DNA from: Isoetes taiwanensis
Lineage: Eukaryota; Streptophyta; Lycopodiopsida; Isoetales; Isoetaceae
Assembly (NCBI GenBank): GCA_021234155.1
Contig: JAJEKV010000041.1
Span: 4,082,829-4,146,828, forward strand
DNA length: 64,000 nucleotides
Direction: 5' to 3'
Positions 24,397 to 37,071 of the stretch are shown here, one piece after another. The notes below the pieces were generated by a model. It did no database searches. It was not told where the DNA came from and worked only from the letters and a program-made list of their open reading frames with translations. Both the position numbers and the translations under genes were made by a program. Numbering within the stretch: the first letter of the stretch is position 1; each line of letters starts with the position of its first letter.

Positions 24397-24710
24397 AGGC
24401 ATATCTGAATAACATTAGCCCTCAAAGTTCTGAAAGATTACTCTTTTATTTTCAAATCTAGAAACTACACTATGGGCTGCAGAATAGATGCAGAGCTAAT
24501 AAAGAATCCAAAGACCCAACAAGGGGTAAGAGTGCGGGTGGATAAAGTGTTAGGTAAAGGAACTAAATGAGACATCCGAAAATGTCCATATTTAAGTGTG
24601 ATGGTAAAAGAATCCTTAAGGCTAATGCGAATGAACGTGAAGAAGGAAAAAGTAGTAGGCTATGATATTTCTACAAGGACCAGAATTTGAGTGAATGTAT
24701 AGAATCTGGT
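24397..24710. other. Intergenic DNA between LINE and gypsy element
   Basis: About 310 bp with no gene or repeat that I recognise. Confidence 0.5.
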
Positions 24711-25045
24711 TGTGACGACTATACGGGTATTCGTACCATACGCGTATTATACTCTATATACATCTTTTTCATATGTGGGGCTATTTCTAGGAGGTTCTAT
24801 AATATTCTAGAACCTATATGCATGCATGATACTTGGCATGCTCTCGTCCATTTGGGGTGGCGCAATCCTGGCCGTTAGCCTAGATATATATAGAGGCGGC
24901 TCCTTCTTGTCGAACCAGTTTGGTTTAATGCCTGTCTTGAACCTTCTAACTCGAGTCTTTGTATTCTGCTCAATTATATCAAATATTTCCAGCATTCCAT
25001 CGTTAACTTTGTGCTTTTTTTTGCATATTTCCTCTTGTTTTCGCA
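24711..25045 (+). repeat. 5' LTR of the Ty3-gypsy element
   Basis: Begins TGTGACGACTATACGG and ends TTTTCGCA. It matches the 3' LTR at 30955-31404 over TAGGAGGTTCTA, CTATATGCATG, GCGCAATCCTGG, TCTTGAACCTTCTAACTCGA and ATTTCCTC.TGTTTTCGCA. It is about 115 bp shorter because an internal block (after the first 60 bp) is missing. Diverged, so the element is old. Confidence 0.85.
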
Positions 25046-25396
25046 AAGGTCATATTAACTTATCATTCCAGCTCCAGATATTATTTCTCCCAATAGCGAA
25101 TTTCATGAGATTGATGTGTTAGTGTGAGCTTATCCATGTGGTTATGCACTACCCAACTAGGAATCAATTTTCATGAAGGATTTGGTTCGGCTTTCGTGCT
25201 CCAGTTCGGGATGATTCAAGGGAGCACCCCGCACAGCTGCAAGAAGAAGTGGTAGGAGAATGACTTCTCTTCTCCTCGACGAACTCTCCTTTTCTTCGTC
25301 CGGCGCGGAGCAAAACGCATGTCTATGATAGTATGAAGTGGAATCCCTTACCAATTCTTTTCTGCTATGATCCTAAATTTTTCTTTGTCCAAATTC
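25046..25396 (+). other. Gypsy leader region
   Basis: Sequence between the 5' LTR and the nested LTR. I do not see a clear primer-binding site after the LTR. No coding frame of note. Confidence 0.5.
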
Positions 25397-26946
25397 TGTG
25401 ACACTCCCCGAAAGTATACAACGCTCTACCGTATACTCTACGGAAAATCCCCCATCCAGCATCAACTTCTACATGGGCCCTCCGTCTACCCCATTCCTGG
25501 GATGGCGAGGACGCGGGTAGGGAAACAGGGAGGTGTCTTGCGCGCCCGTCCCCTATGGGCTCCTATAGCAGCAGAAGCATACTACAATGTCATCACTGGC
25601 AATAATATATCATAAACAGCTACCACGAAGGGTAGCACATCCATCCAACCATAGATACATCAAAGATATCAATATACCGTAAAACATATGAGCTCCTACT
25701 CAGGCTCAGGCTCATAGAAGGGAAAGAAGACTAACGTCTGGGCCTCAAGATAGAGCAGACCGAGATATAACAATGGGGGGCTGGCTATAGACAATAGCTA
25801 GGGTTGACCACTCCATTCGCCCCTCTTGTGCATACTTTGCAGATGGGTTAAATCGGGCGTCGGCGTGACTATAACCTGCCAGAGACGTAGTCTCATGGTA
25901 TCACCCATTGGGACTACTTCGGGTTGCATCTCCCCCGTCCCATGAGGTAGGAAGGGTTGCATCTCCCCTTCCCGGGGAATAATGACTCCATGAGCGGCTA
26001 GAGGATCGTGGCGACACACATGCATACCCGACCGAACTCCCCAAAACAAGGGCCAGATCGACACCTGCAACTCTTGAGACCCATACCCGGCCATCACGAA
26101 GTGACTGACTATAGGCCTAGCCCACTATGGGTCCCCAGTAGTCCCCAATAGTCCACTTTGCCACTAACCCTGTTATGTGGTGCTTAGTCACTCCATAGCC
26201 CCCGTAGCTGGGTGGGTTCCTATGCACAGGCCGCAACTAATAGGAACTAAGGGGACCAAACTAGGAGCATCATCTAAATAATGGCTAGTAGGTCTCTACT
26301 CCCCTTCCAATACAAGAGGAGCAAACATGATCAACCATCATCACATATCATCTAAGATGATAACAAATGTGAATAACATCTAATCCTAATCACATGTGTC
26401 TAACTTACAGTTCGGGTTCATTGATTGGGGTTCGAGATCTAGATTGGGGGTTCTAGGATGGCTCTACTAGAGATACAAAATGCTAACTCATCTGGAATCC
26501 TAACTTCCAGATGATCTACAAAGGACTCTACTCCAAATACCTGCTTCTGAAGAACTCCCTCTTGCTCCCAGCGTCTCCATGGCCTTCCAGGTGTTCGAAG
26601 TAGCTCTTGCTCCTTCTGATGCGGACATGCTCTGGGGTCTACTGAACAAGGCTCCAAGACTGTTGGAGCCAGAAAAATGGCCTAGGATTAGGGTTTGGCC
26701 ATTTATAGATTAGGGTTGTCATGTCATGCCACGTGGCTCCAATTGGGTACATCCGTGTGGCCGGTGTCCAGTAGGATAAGGCCATGTGGAAATGGTCCCA
26801 TCCCTAAGGTTGGCTAAGCTATGTAAATAACTTAGCCATACTCTCTTCCACACTCTACAAAATACAAGGCTACTAAGGTAGGCTTGTACGGTGATGTGGC
26901 CTCGAAATATACGTATTTATACCATATATTTTAGGGGAACGTCACA
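25397..26946. mobile_element. Putative solo LTR nested in the gypsy element
   Basis: Ends are TGTGACACTCCCCGAAAGTA and, at the other side, TTTTAGGGGAACGTCACA: TG...CA termini with short inverted TGTGAC/GTCACA. The flanks AATTC (25392-25396) and CATTC (26947-26951) look like a 5-bp target duplication with one mismatch. There is no coding domain inside. Much of it matches 9340-10490. An alternative is a large non-autonomous element; finding an intact relative would decide. Confidence 0.6.
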
Positions 26947-29900
26947 CATTCGGTGTTTTCTGTCCCTATGAAGGAGATTTCATCCTTATTACAGCAGGTC
27001 CACTAGCTTGTGCAAAGTGTATCCACAGTTGCAATTAGATGATAAGGAACCCAGGGAACGGTAGCTTCTCCTGGGTCAGCCTCTAGCTCTGGATTGAGGC
27101 TATCGGAGCCTATGATTAGATTGCTAGAGAAGGTTGATGGCATGTGGGCCAAGCTTCGCCGGATTTTTAAATCAGATTTGTCTTGTGATTCAGCTCCATT
27201 CTTATAGGTATTCCACGAATCAGGAACATATTCCACGAATCAGGAACAAGTTGGATTGGTCGGTTCTCTTCTCACAAAACTAGCTCTCAGATGGTTTGCT
27301 CCTTTGCTAGAAAGGACCTCCAGAATTGCAGGACTTTATTGCTTTTACTCCGCTTCGGTATATGCATTATAATTTTGCCAAATTGCTATAGATATTGCAT
27401 GGGACGATGTTGCGCTTCAAGATTGTTTTCAAGAAGGCTTACATGAGGATGTCAAACATATGTTGGTATCTATGGAGGACCCGAAGGCTCTATAAGAAGC
27501 TATCAAATTTGCAGTTCGATTCGACAATCATCTCTTTGTCACAACTTGATAGAAGTGCAAATGCTTGCTTTATGGATAGTGCATTTGCTTCTAAGCACGC
27601 CATCCCTAGAAGCATAATTGAGCATCCTAGTTTTGTTGTTGTGATTGATGGACATGAGATCTCCTCGGGCACACCTCTACAGATTCTATTCGAGGGAGCG
27701 TCTTGTAACAGTTCCTATTGCTAGCCCATATGCGCCAATAGTCTTGGGTCTTCCTTGGCTCGAGTTGCATAACCCACGGATTGATTGGCGCTCTAGATCT
27801 TCTTCTTTGTTGGTTCTAGATCTAGTTCTAGTTTGTCTACAATTTCTGCCTCTACACCAGCATCTACTCCAGTCTGTGCAATATTGTGGGCTCCTGATAT
27901 TGCTCTTGCTCATGTTCCAGTTCCTATTTCTTCTCCATGTCCTGATCTGATTCCTGTCTCTGCTTTAGTTTATGTTCTAGATAAAGTCTCGGCTCTTATT
28001 CGTGTTCTAGTTGTTGTTCCAGTGTGTGCTCCTGCTCTAGTTCCTATTCATGCTCTTGCTCCTGCTCTTGTTCCTGCTCCTGTCCAAGCTTCTGTTCCTG
28101 TGGAATCTTCATCCCAGTCACACCCTCAGCTCCATATCTCACTCTTTACAAGCTTATCATATCTGGAAAGCAAGATTCTAGTTCAGCATTTGCAATTCAA
28201 ATTTATCCTTCGATTAGCTATGTATTAGTGATGTCCGCCCCTGTCCTTTCTGATAAGTACAAGAATTTAGCCATTGTTTTTGACATGGTCAAAGCCAGCA
28301 AGCTTCTGGACCATCATACCTATGGTTGCCCCATTTATCTCCCATAGCCCATCATATAGCCTTATTTATGGCTTATCGTGAACAGAGTTGGAGGCTTTGC
28401 GAACATATATTGAGGGGAATCCTGTGAATGGGTCTATCTGATATTCTCATTCACTTGCAAGGGATCCCATCTTTTTTGTCTCCAAGAAGGACGGTTCTTT
28501 GCAGTTAGTTGTAGATTACCACGACCTCAATAAGGTCCTTATGCGTAATCGATATCTTCTTCCTCTGATTTCACAGTTATTCCAGCGGTTGCAAAGTGCA
28601 CGATACATCACCAAAATTGATGTTCGAGGCGCCTATAATCTTATTTGGATCGGGGAAGAGGATAAGTAGAAGACAGCCTTCTAAATTCAGTACGGTCATT
28701 TTGAGTATATTGTCATGCCCCTCGTTTTACCAATACTCCAACGGTCTTTCAACACATGACTAACATGTCTGAAGGTCCTTCAGAAGCTGCAAGAATATGA
28801 ACTTTATGCAAGCTAGAGAAGTGTTAGTTCAAGCAGGATAATGTCGAGCTCCTTGGCTATCGGATCACTCTGCGTGGAGTCTCTATGGATGCCGCAAAGG
28901 TCAGCACTATTTTGGAGTGGTAAACACCTTCTTCCATCCAGAATATTCAGTGTTTTCTTAGATTGCCAACTTCTGCCAGTGTTATTGAAGATTGCCCTTC
29001 CTTTGACATGCCTCACGGCAAAGGATGCGCCTTTTGAATGGAGTGTGGAAGCAGAGACCGCTTTTCGTTACTCTAAAACATGCTTTTACCATGTCACTAG
29101 TTCTTGCTCATGCAGATCCTTTGCATCCATATATTGTCGAACAAAATGCTTCTGATTTTGCTCTTAGTAGTAGTTTATCATAGGAGAAGGATGACCATGA
29201 ACTGCATCCGATCGCCTATCACTCGCAGAAGTTCAAGGCTGCCGAAATCAACTGTTTGATTTATGACAAGGAGCTGGTGGCAATGTTGCTTTTGAAAAGA
29301 TCTCCTTATAAGGCCACAGTCTATATCATTGGAATCTGAAATATTTTCATTCTGCTCGAGTGCTCAATCGTCATCAAGCCCGATGGCATACTCAAATATT
29401 ATCCCGTATTGATTTCGTGGTCAAGTACTCTCCTGGATCCCTCCAGCGGAAGCCTGATGCCCTGTCTAAATGCTCCTACCTTGAGCCTAAGTGGGGTGAT
29501 CCCACATTTGATCAGCAAGCACATGTTATTCTAGGGCCTGATCTCGGCTCCAGCTTATGGCCATCACTTTGTTCGAGAGGCTTCATGATACATTTTTGTT
29601 GGAGTCTGTTTAGGCACCTCTCTCCTATGATCCCATTGGCTCAAGGTGTATCTTCACATCTGAGCTCAGCATCATCTTCTCGAGAAATGTGGCCAGATTA
29701 TGATCGTTTTTAAGATTCGCGATAGAATCATGTTCCATGATGGACTTCTGTATATTCCAGGTGGTGTTTCTAAGCTTTGGGTTCTCCAGACTTGGCATGA
29801 TTCACCTATGATCGGACACTTTGGAGTAGCCAAGACTCTTGAACTTATTAGTCTAGACTATTGGTGGTTTGGGCTCTGCTGCTCTGTCGAAGTTTTCATC

Positions 29901-30954
29901 CGATCTGGTGAATCTATCTTTCTTCAGTTGTTCTCAGTTCCAGGTGGACCTTGGAAGAGTATTGTTGTGGATTTTATTCCGGAGTTGCCACTCTTTCGGG
30001 GTCATGATGCCATTATGGTCATTCTTGATTGCTCCTCTAAGATGGCTCATTCTATTCCTTGCAATGTCACCATCACCAGCAAGGGAATATCTGATCTTCG
30101 TTTTTGTGAAGTAGCCAGACTTATGGATTGCCAGATACTATTGTCAGCGATCGTGGACATCAGTTTGTCATTGGTTTTCGAAAGCGGCTTTTGAAGTTAT
30201 TACATGTTGACCCCGCACTCCAAAAAGTAACGTGCAAGTAGAATGCATTAATCAGACTCATATTTGAGGTGTTTTATAGTTATCAGCAGGATGATTGATC
30301 GATTAACTTCCATTAACTAAGTTTGCTTATAATAACTCAGTACATGCTTCTACTAGTGGGATTCCATTTTTTCTGAACTCTGGCTAGCATCCTCATTGGT
30401 CTTTTAGTGTCCCTAGAGGTGACTCTATCAATCCTAGTGCTGAGTCTCGACTTGAGAAACTCCAAACTCTTCAATCATATCTTTAGCACCATTTTCTCTA
30501 GGCACAAGAATACTATCAGCATTATGATGATTTACAATGGCAAAAAGCTCCTACATTTCATGTCAGTGACCTTATAGCCCAGATCAACGATGTGGCATCC
30601 CAGCACAAGCTATCTTCAGTTATTCATCTACATCTAGTATTTCATGTTTCTACCCCTACACATCTACTCCATTCACAGGTCATGTTCCTCCGCTGCCTCC
30701 ACCAGTGAAAATTGATGATCATGAGGAGTTCGGAATTCGAGAGATTTTAGACTCTATGTTTTTGCGCCGATGGTTATATTACTTTGTCGATTGGGAAGGA
30801 TACTCTCTAAGCGACCAGATTTGGGACCCTACCGAGAATCTAACTAATGCTCCTGACAAGATTGCAGAGTTTTATCGACATTACCTGGACAAACCAAATC
30901 CAAGTACTTCGGCTCCAACCTTGAAGACTCGGTGCCATCGGAGGAGGTGGATAG
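26947..30954 (+). pseudogene. Ty3-gypsy chromovirus gag-pol, heavily decayed
   Basis: Domain remnants in order: gag (QDCFQEGLHEDVKHMLVSME, about 27405-27540); protease-downstream signature LGLPWLELHNPRIDW (27740-27790); reverse transcriptase DGSLQLVVDYHDLNKV, KIDVRGAYNLI and QYGHFEYIVMP (28490-28720); LGYRITLRGVSMDAAKV (about 28850); RNase H HPIAYHSQKFKAAEINCL then IYDKELVAM (29207-29290); integrase zinc region and core (HDSPMIGHFGVAKTLELI, WKSIVVDFIPELP, 29780-30200); and a chromodomain (30720-30890, REILDSMFLRRWLYYFVDWE). The order RT-RNase H-integrase-chromodomain defines a Ty3-gypsy chromovirus. The YxDD segment of the RT is deleted, and many stops and frame shifts are present. By family the chromodomain steers integration to particular chromatin. 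A 20-bp unit (TTCCACGAATCAGGAACA) is duplicated near 27210-27248. Confidence 0.93.
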
Positions 30955-30959
30955 TGTGA
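30705..30959 (+). pseudogene. Chromodomain at the gypsy integrase C-terminus
   Basis: The frame reads EFGIREILDSMFLRRWLYYF then VDWEGYSLSDQIWDPTENLT, a classic chromodomain with the aromatic pattern and W.GY....WEP.EN-like block. It is the last coding part before the 3' LTR; the frame's stop falls at the LTR start. This single domain is still open although the rest of the polyprotein is broken. Confidence 0.9.
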
Positions 30960-31404
30960 TGACTATACATGTATTTGTACTATACGAGCATTATACTTGT
31001 ATGCACAAAAGATGGTTGTCACACGGATGCAAAAGGAAATTGCACAAGGCAGGGTTTGAATTCGCAACATTCCAATTATGAGTCACGCACTTTCCTCAAT
31101 TAATAATTATTGTTGAAGACATTTTCTTCCGTCATTTTCATGCTCGGGTTTGTTTTTAGGAGGTTCTAGAATATTCCAAAACCTATATGCATGAACGACA
31201 CTTGGCATGATCTTATCCATTGGAGTGGCGCGATCCTGATCTTGGCCTAGATATGGTGCCTCCTTCTTATCGAACCATTCCAGTTCAACGCGAGTCTTGA
31301 ACCTTCTAACTCGAGTCCTTGCATTCTGCTCAATCACATCAAGTATTTTCAGCATTCCAACGTATTCTTTGTGTATTTTTTGCATATTTCCTCGTGTTTT
31401 CGCA
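30939..31404 (+). repeat. Polypurine tract and 3' LTR of the Ty3-gypsy element
   Basis: A purine-rich GGAGGAGGTGGATAG (about 30940-30954) is followed by TGTGATGACTATACATG, the start of the 3' LTR (30955), which ends TTTTCGCA at 31404. The LTR is 450 bp, against 335 bp for the 5' copy. Confidence 0.85.
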
Positions 31405-31436
31405 TATCCATGAACTTTCTTTGGACGTTAAAAACA

Positions 31437-31560
<124 letters not shown>

Positions 31561-31782
31561 CAAAAGTTTGAAATCCATATTTGCATCTGAAGTAACTAAA
31601 ATTTAGCAAATGATAACTCACGATCTTTGATGGCTAAAAGTAAAAAGTTACCTTTGAGAACCTGAAATCTTGGTCTTGGTGCTCCAATGCATGCTCAAAA
31701 TCCAGAATTATGCGTGCATTTGAATAAGTAGAATTGACAAGGGGAAGAGAAAATTTAAAAGAAATTAAACTGTTCTTTAGTT

Positions 31783-31854
31783 ACAACAGCTGGGCCGACC
31801 TGTCTGATGTAGAAAGAGACGATCTCTTCGTGATGCTGCGTTCAATTCTCTCTC
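31783..31854. repeat. Left copy of a 72-bp direct repeat flanking the copia block
   Basis: ACAACAGCTGGGCCGACCTG to TTCAATTCTCTCTC is identical to 38815-38886. At this end it is fused directly to truncated gag sequence at 31855. It is far longer than the 4-6 bp target duplication made by copia integrases. Confidence 0.9.
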
Positions 31855-32041
31855 GGTGTGAGGTATTTCCCAGTGGATCAACAAGATCCCAGAGTTCTTC
31901 TACCTCCAGAATGTGCTTGATTGCATCTTTCCAAACTTGAAATCCAGGTCCTCCCTTGTAGACATCTACACTGATATGTAGGCTTGCTCCAAACCTGCTT
32001 GACATTTTCCTCAAACAAATGAACTTAGCTCTGATACCAGA
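31855..32041 (-). pseudogene. Truncated extra copia gag start and primer-binding site
   Basis: On the minus strand the primer-binding site TGGTATCAGAGC (32028-32039, complementary to initiator tRNA-Met) is followed by a gag start reading LRKMSSRFGAS and GPGFQVWKDAIKHILEVEEL. It runs to WDLVDPLGNTSH and then breaks into flanking DNA at 31855. The same sequence starts the main copia copy at 36837, so the LTR at 32042 acts as the 5' LTR of a second, truncated element. Confidence 0.88.
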
Positions 32042-32667
32042 TGTGAGAAATAAAGTCAATAAAATGCTGAATTACAATGTTCTTAGCCAAACTAGTAGAA
32101 CATAATATTTGTTAAGAACGATTGTAATGATATAGAATTTCAAGTTTTGAATTCAATGTATAAAGCAAAATATCCAATGGTCAAGTTATACAAGGCTGGA
32201 AATACTCAATGGTCGAGAAGCACTGTAGCTTCAGTGCACTATAGCCATAGTGCACTGTAGCTAATAATATCAAATGACGATTCAATCCTAATCGGTGAAT
32301 TAGGATATTATTTTTACAGGATGATTCCGATCAGCTCTGTCTGACTACACATCTCGTTCTTTGTTCTTTTTATTTTATAATTTTCATGCTCGACGGTTAA
32401 GCAGGTGGTTCAACAATATAAAACGGCTGACCTCTTAATATGCTTTTCTATATAAATACTTTTCCCACAAGTGCCACTACACCTCATAATGCAACTTTTA
32501 GAAATATGACCCTTGAAACTATTTAAGGTCACAATAATATTTTCCATGGTCTATGTGCTCATAGGTGAACCTCTGATAGTGCCTTCTCTCTATCAATAAG
32601 TTAAGTCAACTGTCTGCAATGTTCTCACAGTCTTAAATCATTCATTATGCAATGACATTTTCTAACA
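32042..32667 (-). repeat. Copia LTR (3' LTR of copy A), uninterrupted
   Basis: On the minus strand it starts TGTTAGAAAATGTCATTGCA (32667) and ends TTTATTTCTCACA (32042), 626 bp. A polypurine tract GAAGGAGGGA (32668-32677) immediately precedes it and a primer-binding site immediately follows. It contains AATATCAAATGA (about 32266), the site where the 5' LTR is split by a LINE. Confidence 0.93.
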
Positions 32668-32677
32668 TCCCTCCTTC

Positions 32678-35600
32678 ATTGCATAACATATTAACCTTGC
32701 AATTCCTAAGATGTAAGTACTTGCCTTCTGCTATGCGTTCACATATACCATTTTGATCTGTTTCTTGGCAATTAAATCTCTGATAGAGTGCATGCTCAAC
32801 TCAATATGTTTTGTCCTCTCATGATACTATGGCAATGCAGCTTTGCTGTCAGAAAAAATTTCTATAGATTCCATTTGCTTGCAATTCAGCTCCTTAAGTA
32901 ATCTCCTTAACCAAATAATCTCTTTAGACACAAGTGAAGAAGCAGCATATTCTGCTTCAGCTGAAGATAGTGCTATAGCACTTCCATGTTATTGCTCCAC
33001 CTGCCATAAAAGCAACACAACCTGAGGTTGACTTTCTTTCACTCAAATCACCACCCCAGTCTGCATCACCATAAGCATATAATTTCAAATTATCTAAATC
33101 ATAGGTTATACCATAATCTCTTGTCCCTTTTAAATACTTCAATATATGCTTCGTAGCCAAGCAATGTTGCTTGCTTGGATTATTGCATCTTATGCTCAGA
33201 ATATTCACTGCATAAGTTATGTCAGGTCTGGTATTGTTCCCAAGATACAATAGGCAACCAATAAGAGCTCGATAAGGTTTATTTTCCATTTCCTTTACTT
33301 TCTCCTCTGATAAGTCTATTTCAGCTGTTAACCTGTGACTAGGCACCAATGATGTTTTTACTGGATGTGCATCTTGCATGTTGAATCTTTACAATATATT
33401 ATCCACATGTCTTGACTGTTTTAGCTTTAGAATTTTTTTCTTTCTATCCCTTATTACCTCTATTCCTAGAAATTATTGTAACTCTCCCAAATCTGTCATC
33501 TTGAATCTGCCATTCAAAATGTTTTTGCATTTATTTAGGACCTCAGTTCCATTAGCTACCGTGATACAATCATCAACATATAGAGCAATGGTGCAATATT
33601 CTCCATTTAACCTATATATATACAAGTTCCCATCATTTTGAAGTTTCTCAAATCCCTGTTCTCTTAAGAAATTGTCTATGCAAATAGACCACTCTATAAG
33701 TGCTTGTTTCAAGCCATATACTGCTCTATTTAGTTTCCATACCAGCCCATTCATTCTTCAAAACCTGGAGCTTGCTTCATGAAGAATTTTTCTTCAAGTT
33801 TTGCATTTAGAAATGCTGTTTTAACATCCATATGATGTAGTTCGAGATCCAAGGCATTTGCTAGACCTAACAACAATTTGATACTGGCAAGTTTAACAAT
33901 TGGACAATACGTATCTTCATATTCTTTCCTTTCTTTTGTGAGTAACCTTGAGCAACAAGGCATGCCTTATATTTCTTGCAACCATCTGCTCCAATTTTGA
34001 TCTTATAAATCCATTTGCTTCCTATTATATTTTGTTCATCAGGCTGTTTCACAAGAGTATAGGTATCAGTCTCCACAAATGATCTAGCTTCTTTCCACAT
34101 GTGTTTTTCTTCACTACTCAATGCTTCCTCCACTTTTTTTGGTATTTGTTCATTCTCCACCAATGCCATGATTTGATCATGATCATGTTCGACGTTCTCT
34201 ATTCTTTTACTTCTTCCCAACAAATTTCGGCCATAGAGCTCTTTGTCTATATTAGCATCTTCCAATAGTTTTTCAGTCTGAGTTTTCCTCTTCCCTTGGG
34301 TTGGGAAGTCTGATCCATCTCTGTCTTCTTGTTCTAAATTTGAAAGATTATCCTTTCCTCTACTTTCTGAATTTTGCAAATCTCCATTTTCTGTTTCATC
34401 ATCTGATTCCAGGTCCATATCCATTTTTCATGTTTTTCCAAGTCCTTGACATTGTATTTCTGTTCAACCATTCTTCTTCTATATTTATCTTTGTAAAGTA
34501 CTTCCTCGTGGAAGATTACATCCCTAGTTACAATAACTGATTTATTTCTTGGAATAAATATTCTGTAGCCCTTTGATTCAGAGTCATAGCCTACTAGAAA
34601 ACCTTCTTCAGCTTTGTCATCAAGTTTTTTTCTTAGTTCAGAGGGAATATGAACATAAGCCAAGCCACCATAAACTTTAAACATGTCATAGTTTATATTT
34701 CCATTATTACCAGACCATAATAAAACTGGAACATTACCTTGAATGCTTGAGGATGGTAGTTTATTCTGTATCAGAATGGCAGCCATAAGAGCCTCTTCCC
34801 ATAAATAGTTTGGTAGTCCACTATTCTTAATCATAGACCTTACTGCATCCATTACAGTTCTATTTCTCCTTTCCGCCACTCCATTCAGCTGAGAACTGTA
34901 CCTGCAGGTTCGTTGCCTTCTAATCCCATTAGCAATACAAAAATACTTAAATTTACTGGATAAATACTTTCCACCCCTGTTAGATCTAATGCATTTTACC
35001 TTTTTTCCAATCTCCCTTTCCATTTTTGTTACAAATTGCTTGAATGCACTTAAAGCTTGAGATTTTTGTGCCAGACAATAAAATTTACATTTCCTTGAGT
35101 AGTCATCAATAAAAGTGATAAAGTACCTCTTATTTGTCCTGCCTTTTACATTTAGAGGTCCACATAGTTCAGTGTTTATCAGCTCCCTAACGTCCCCTGG
35201 TCTAGTTTTTGATCTCTTAAAAGGTAATCTATTGATTTTCCCTAGCATGCATCCTTCACACATAAATTTTTCATCATCTATATAATTGTATGCAATCCAT
35301 CCCTTTTCTGCCAATGCTTTAACATTGTTACAATGAGTGTCAGCAAGCCTGTTATGCCATAATGCAAAATCTAAAACCCTTAAGGCATTTACTTCATTAC
35401 ATATCAAGTTTTCCATTTGGAAAAGATTACCAACATGTTTTGCTTGAAACTTTCTTTCATTTCCAAGAAAAATATTACAAACTTTGGAGTAAAAAATGAC
35501 TCTATAACCCAAGTCAACTAACTGACTGACAGAAATCAGATTTTTTGTAATGCCTGGAATACAAAGTACATTTTCTATGTCTACTACATTCCCATTTAGA

Positions 35601-36849
35601 TCCAATAACTGTAACAATCCTCTTGCTTCAATCCTTTGCAATGCTCCATTTCCAACTTGCACACTTATTGCATGATTACTTGATACCCTTTTTAGAAGAT
35701 CAGTAGTCTGAACTACTGATTTTTCAGCTCCACTATCAACTACAAGAGGATTAGAAGATTTATTAGCATTTTTCTTTTTATCAACAATAGCATTTAATCA
35801 GATTTAACTCATCCTCATCTTTTACATCTTCTATTTCCTTTTCCTGATGCTCTCGAGCAATAAATGCACTTGTATTTCTTCTTCCTCCTCGACCTCTTGC
35901 AGTAACTTTTCCTCCTCTGCTAGAAGATCCTTTTTCCTTTCCCAAAATCCTTGGGTGTTGGGCACTTTGCGGCCAAATGGTCTTTACCTCCACAATTATA
36001 ACAAGAGAAATCATTTTTAAGCTTGGGACAGTTATTCTGTCCTGATTCATGGCAGAAAAAACATGATCCCTTTTCATTTACACCTTTGTTCTTTTTATCA
36101 GCAAATAGGATCTCCGTTTGTTCATCGTTATCCCTTGCAATTTTTCTTTATTCTATCTCAATTCTCAAAATACTTTCAGCTTCATCTCTGTTTCTTGCCA
36201 CATTCCTTATAAACAAGCCAAGCTGCTCATTTTCTCAACTGCCCTAGCTATGGCTAGGACTTGATATCTTTCTGTCAATTCTACTCCAGCACCTCCTAAG
36301 TCTGCTACAATGTTATCAAATTTGCTAAAGAAATCCGATACATCATCCTCATCATGCAATTTCAAATTCCTAAGCTCATTATCCAAAACATCAATCTGAG
36401 AAGATGTCTTCTCTTCAAAATGTCTGAGTAAATAGATCCATATTTCTCTTGGAGTTTTATTTCGTAATTTGAGCCTTATAGTGGCACTCACTTTTGATGT
36501 TATAATGCCTTGTGCTTCTTTCAATCTTGCATATTCTGATCTTCCTCCTCTATCTGCACTCCTAGTTTCTCCAGAATTAACTTCTCCTATACTAACAGTG
36601 TTAGCAACACTAGTATTGGAACCTTCAGCTATTGACCTTTCAGTTGTGTTCATGACCACATTGGTGTGTGAGGTATTTCCCAGTGGATCAACAAGATCCC
36701 AGAGTTCTTCTACCTCCAGAATGTGCTTGATTGCATCTTTCCAAACTTGAAATCCAGGTCCTCTCTTGTAGACATCTACACCGCTAAGTAGACTTGCTCC
36801 AAACCTGCTTGACATTTTCCTCAGGCAAATGAACTTAGCTCTGATACCA
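32678..36849 (-). pseudogene. Ty1-copia gag-pol, copy A, nearly full length but broken
   Basis: Minus-strand order: primer-binding site (36838-36849); gag with a UBN2-type region (36837-36207, KHILEVEELWDLVDPLG, LDNELRNLKLHDEDDVSDFF); CCHC knuckle remnants (36077-35781); protease VVDSGAE (about 35740); integrase (WHNRLADTHCNNVKALAEKG, CEGCMLGKINRLPFKRSK, FIDDYSRKCKFY, IRSNRGGKYLS; 35660-34700); reverse transcriptase (KWIYKIKIGADGCKKYKACL, LYVDDCI; 34100-33480); and RNase H (YGDADWGGDLSERKSTSGC, about 33060, then SSAEAEYAASSLVSKEIIW, about 32940). Integrase before RT defines copia. Frame breaks lie in gag, RT and RNase H, including a stop in the RNase H tail. The integrase frame of 442 codons is still open. 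The DRGG-type integrase motif reads NRGG here, which replaces a catalytic-site Asp. Confidence 0.94.
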
Positions 36850-36851
36850 GA

Positions 36852-37071
36852 TGTGGGAAATAAAGTCAATAAAATGCTGAACTACAATGTTCTTAGCCAA
36901 ACTAGTAGAACATAATATTTGTTAAGAACAATTGTAATGATATAGAATTTCAAGTTTTGAATTCAATGTATACAGCAAAATATCCAATGGTCAAGTTATA
37001 CAAGGCTGGAAATACTCAATGGTCGAAAAACACTGTAGCTTCAGTGCACTGTAGCTAATAATATCAAATGA
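36852..37071 (-). repeat. Copia copy A 5' LTR, proximal part
   Basis: Matches 32042-32277 of the intact LTR, with the end TTTATTTCCCACA next to the primer-binding site. It stops at AATATCAAATGA (37060-37071), the left target duplication of the LINE insertion. Confidence 0.92.

Noticed and set aside
27833-28347. Pro/Val-Ala and Cys/Ser-rich frames over the gypsy element
   Set aside because: They lie in a TTCCTGCTCTT-type low-complexity linker between protease and RT of the decayed element, and alternate frames give unrelated low-complexity strings.
34301-34540. Plus-strand hydrophobic frames over the copia elements (also 46535-46774 and 47645-47851)
   Set aside because: Antisense shadows of copia gag-pol; AT-rich coding sequence gives Phe/Leu-rich reverse frames.
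35140-35660. Copia integrase of copy A as an active enzyme (442-codon open frame)
   Set aside because: Flanking gag, RT and RNase H are broken, and the DRGG-type motif reads NRGG, so the frame is only slowly decaying.
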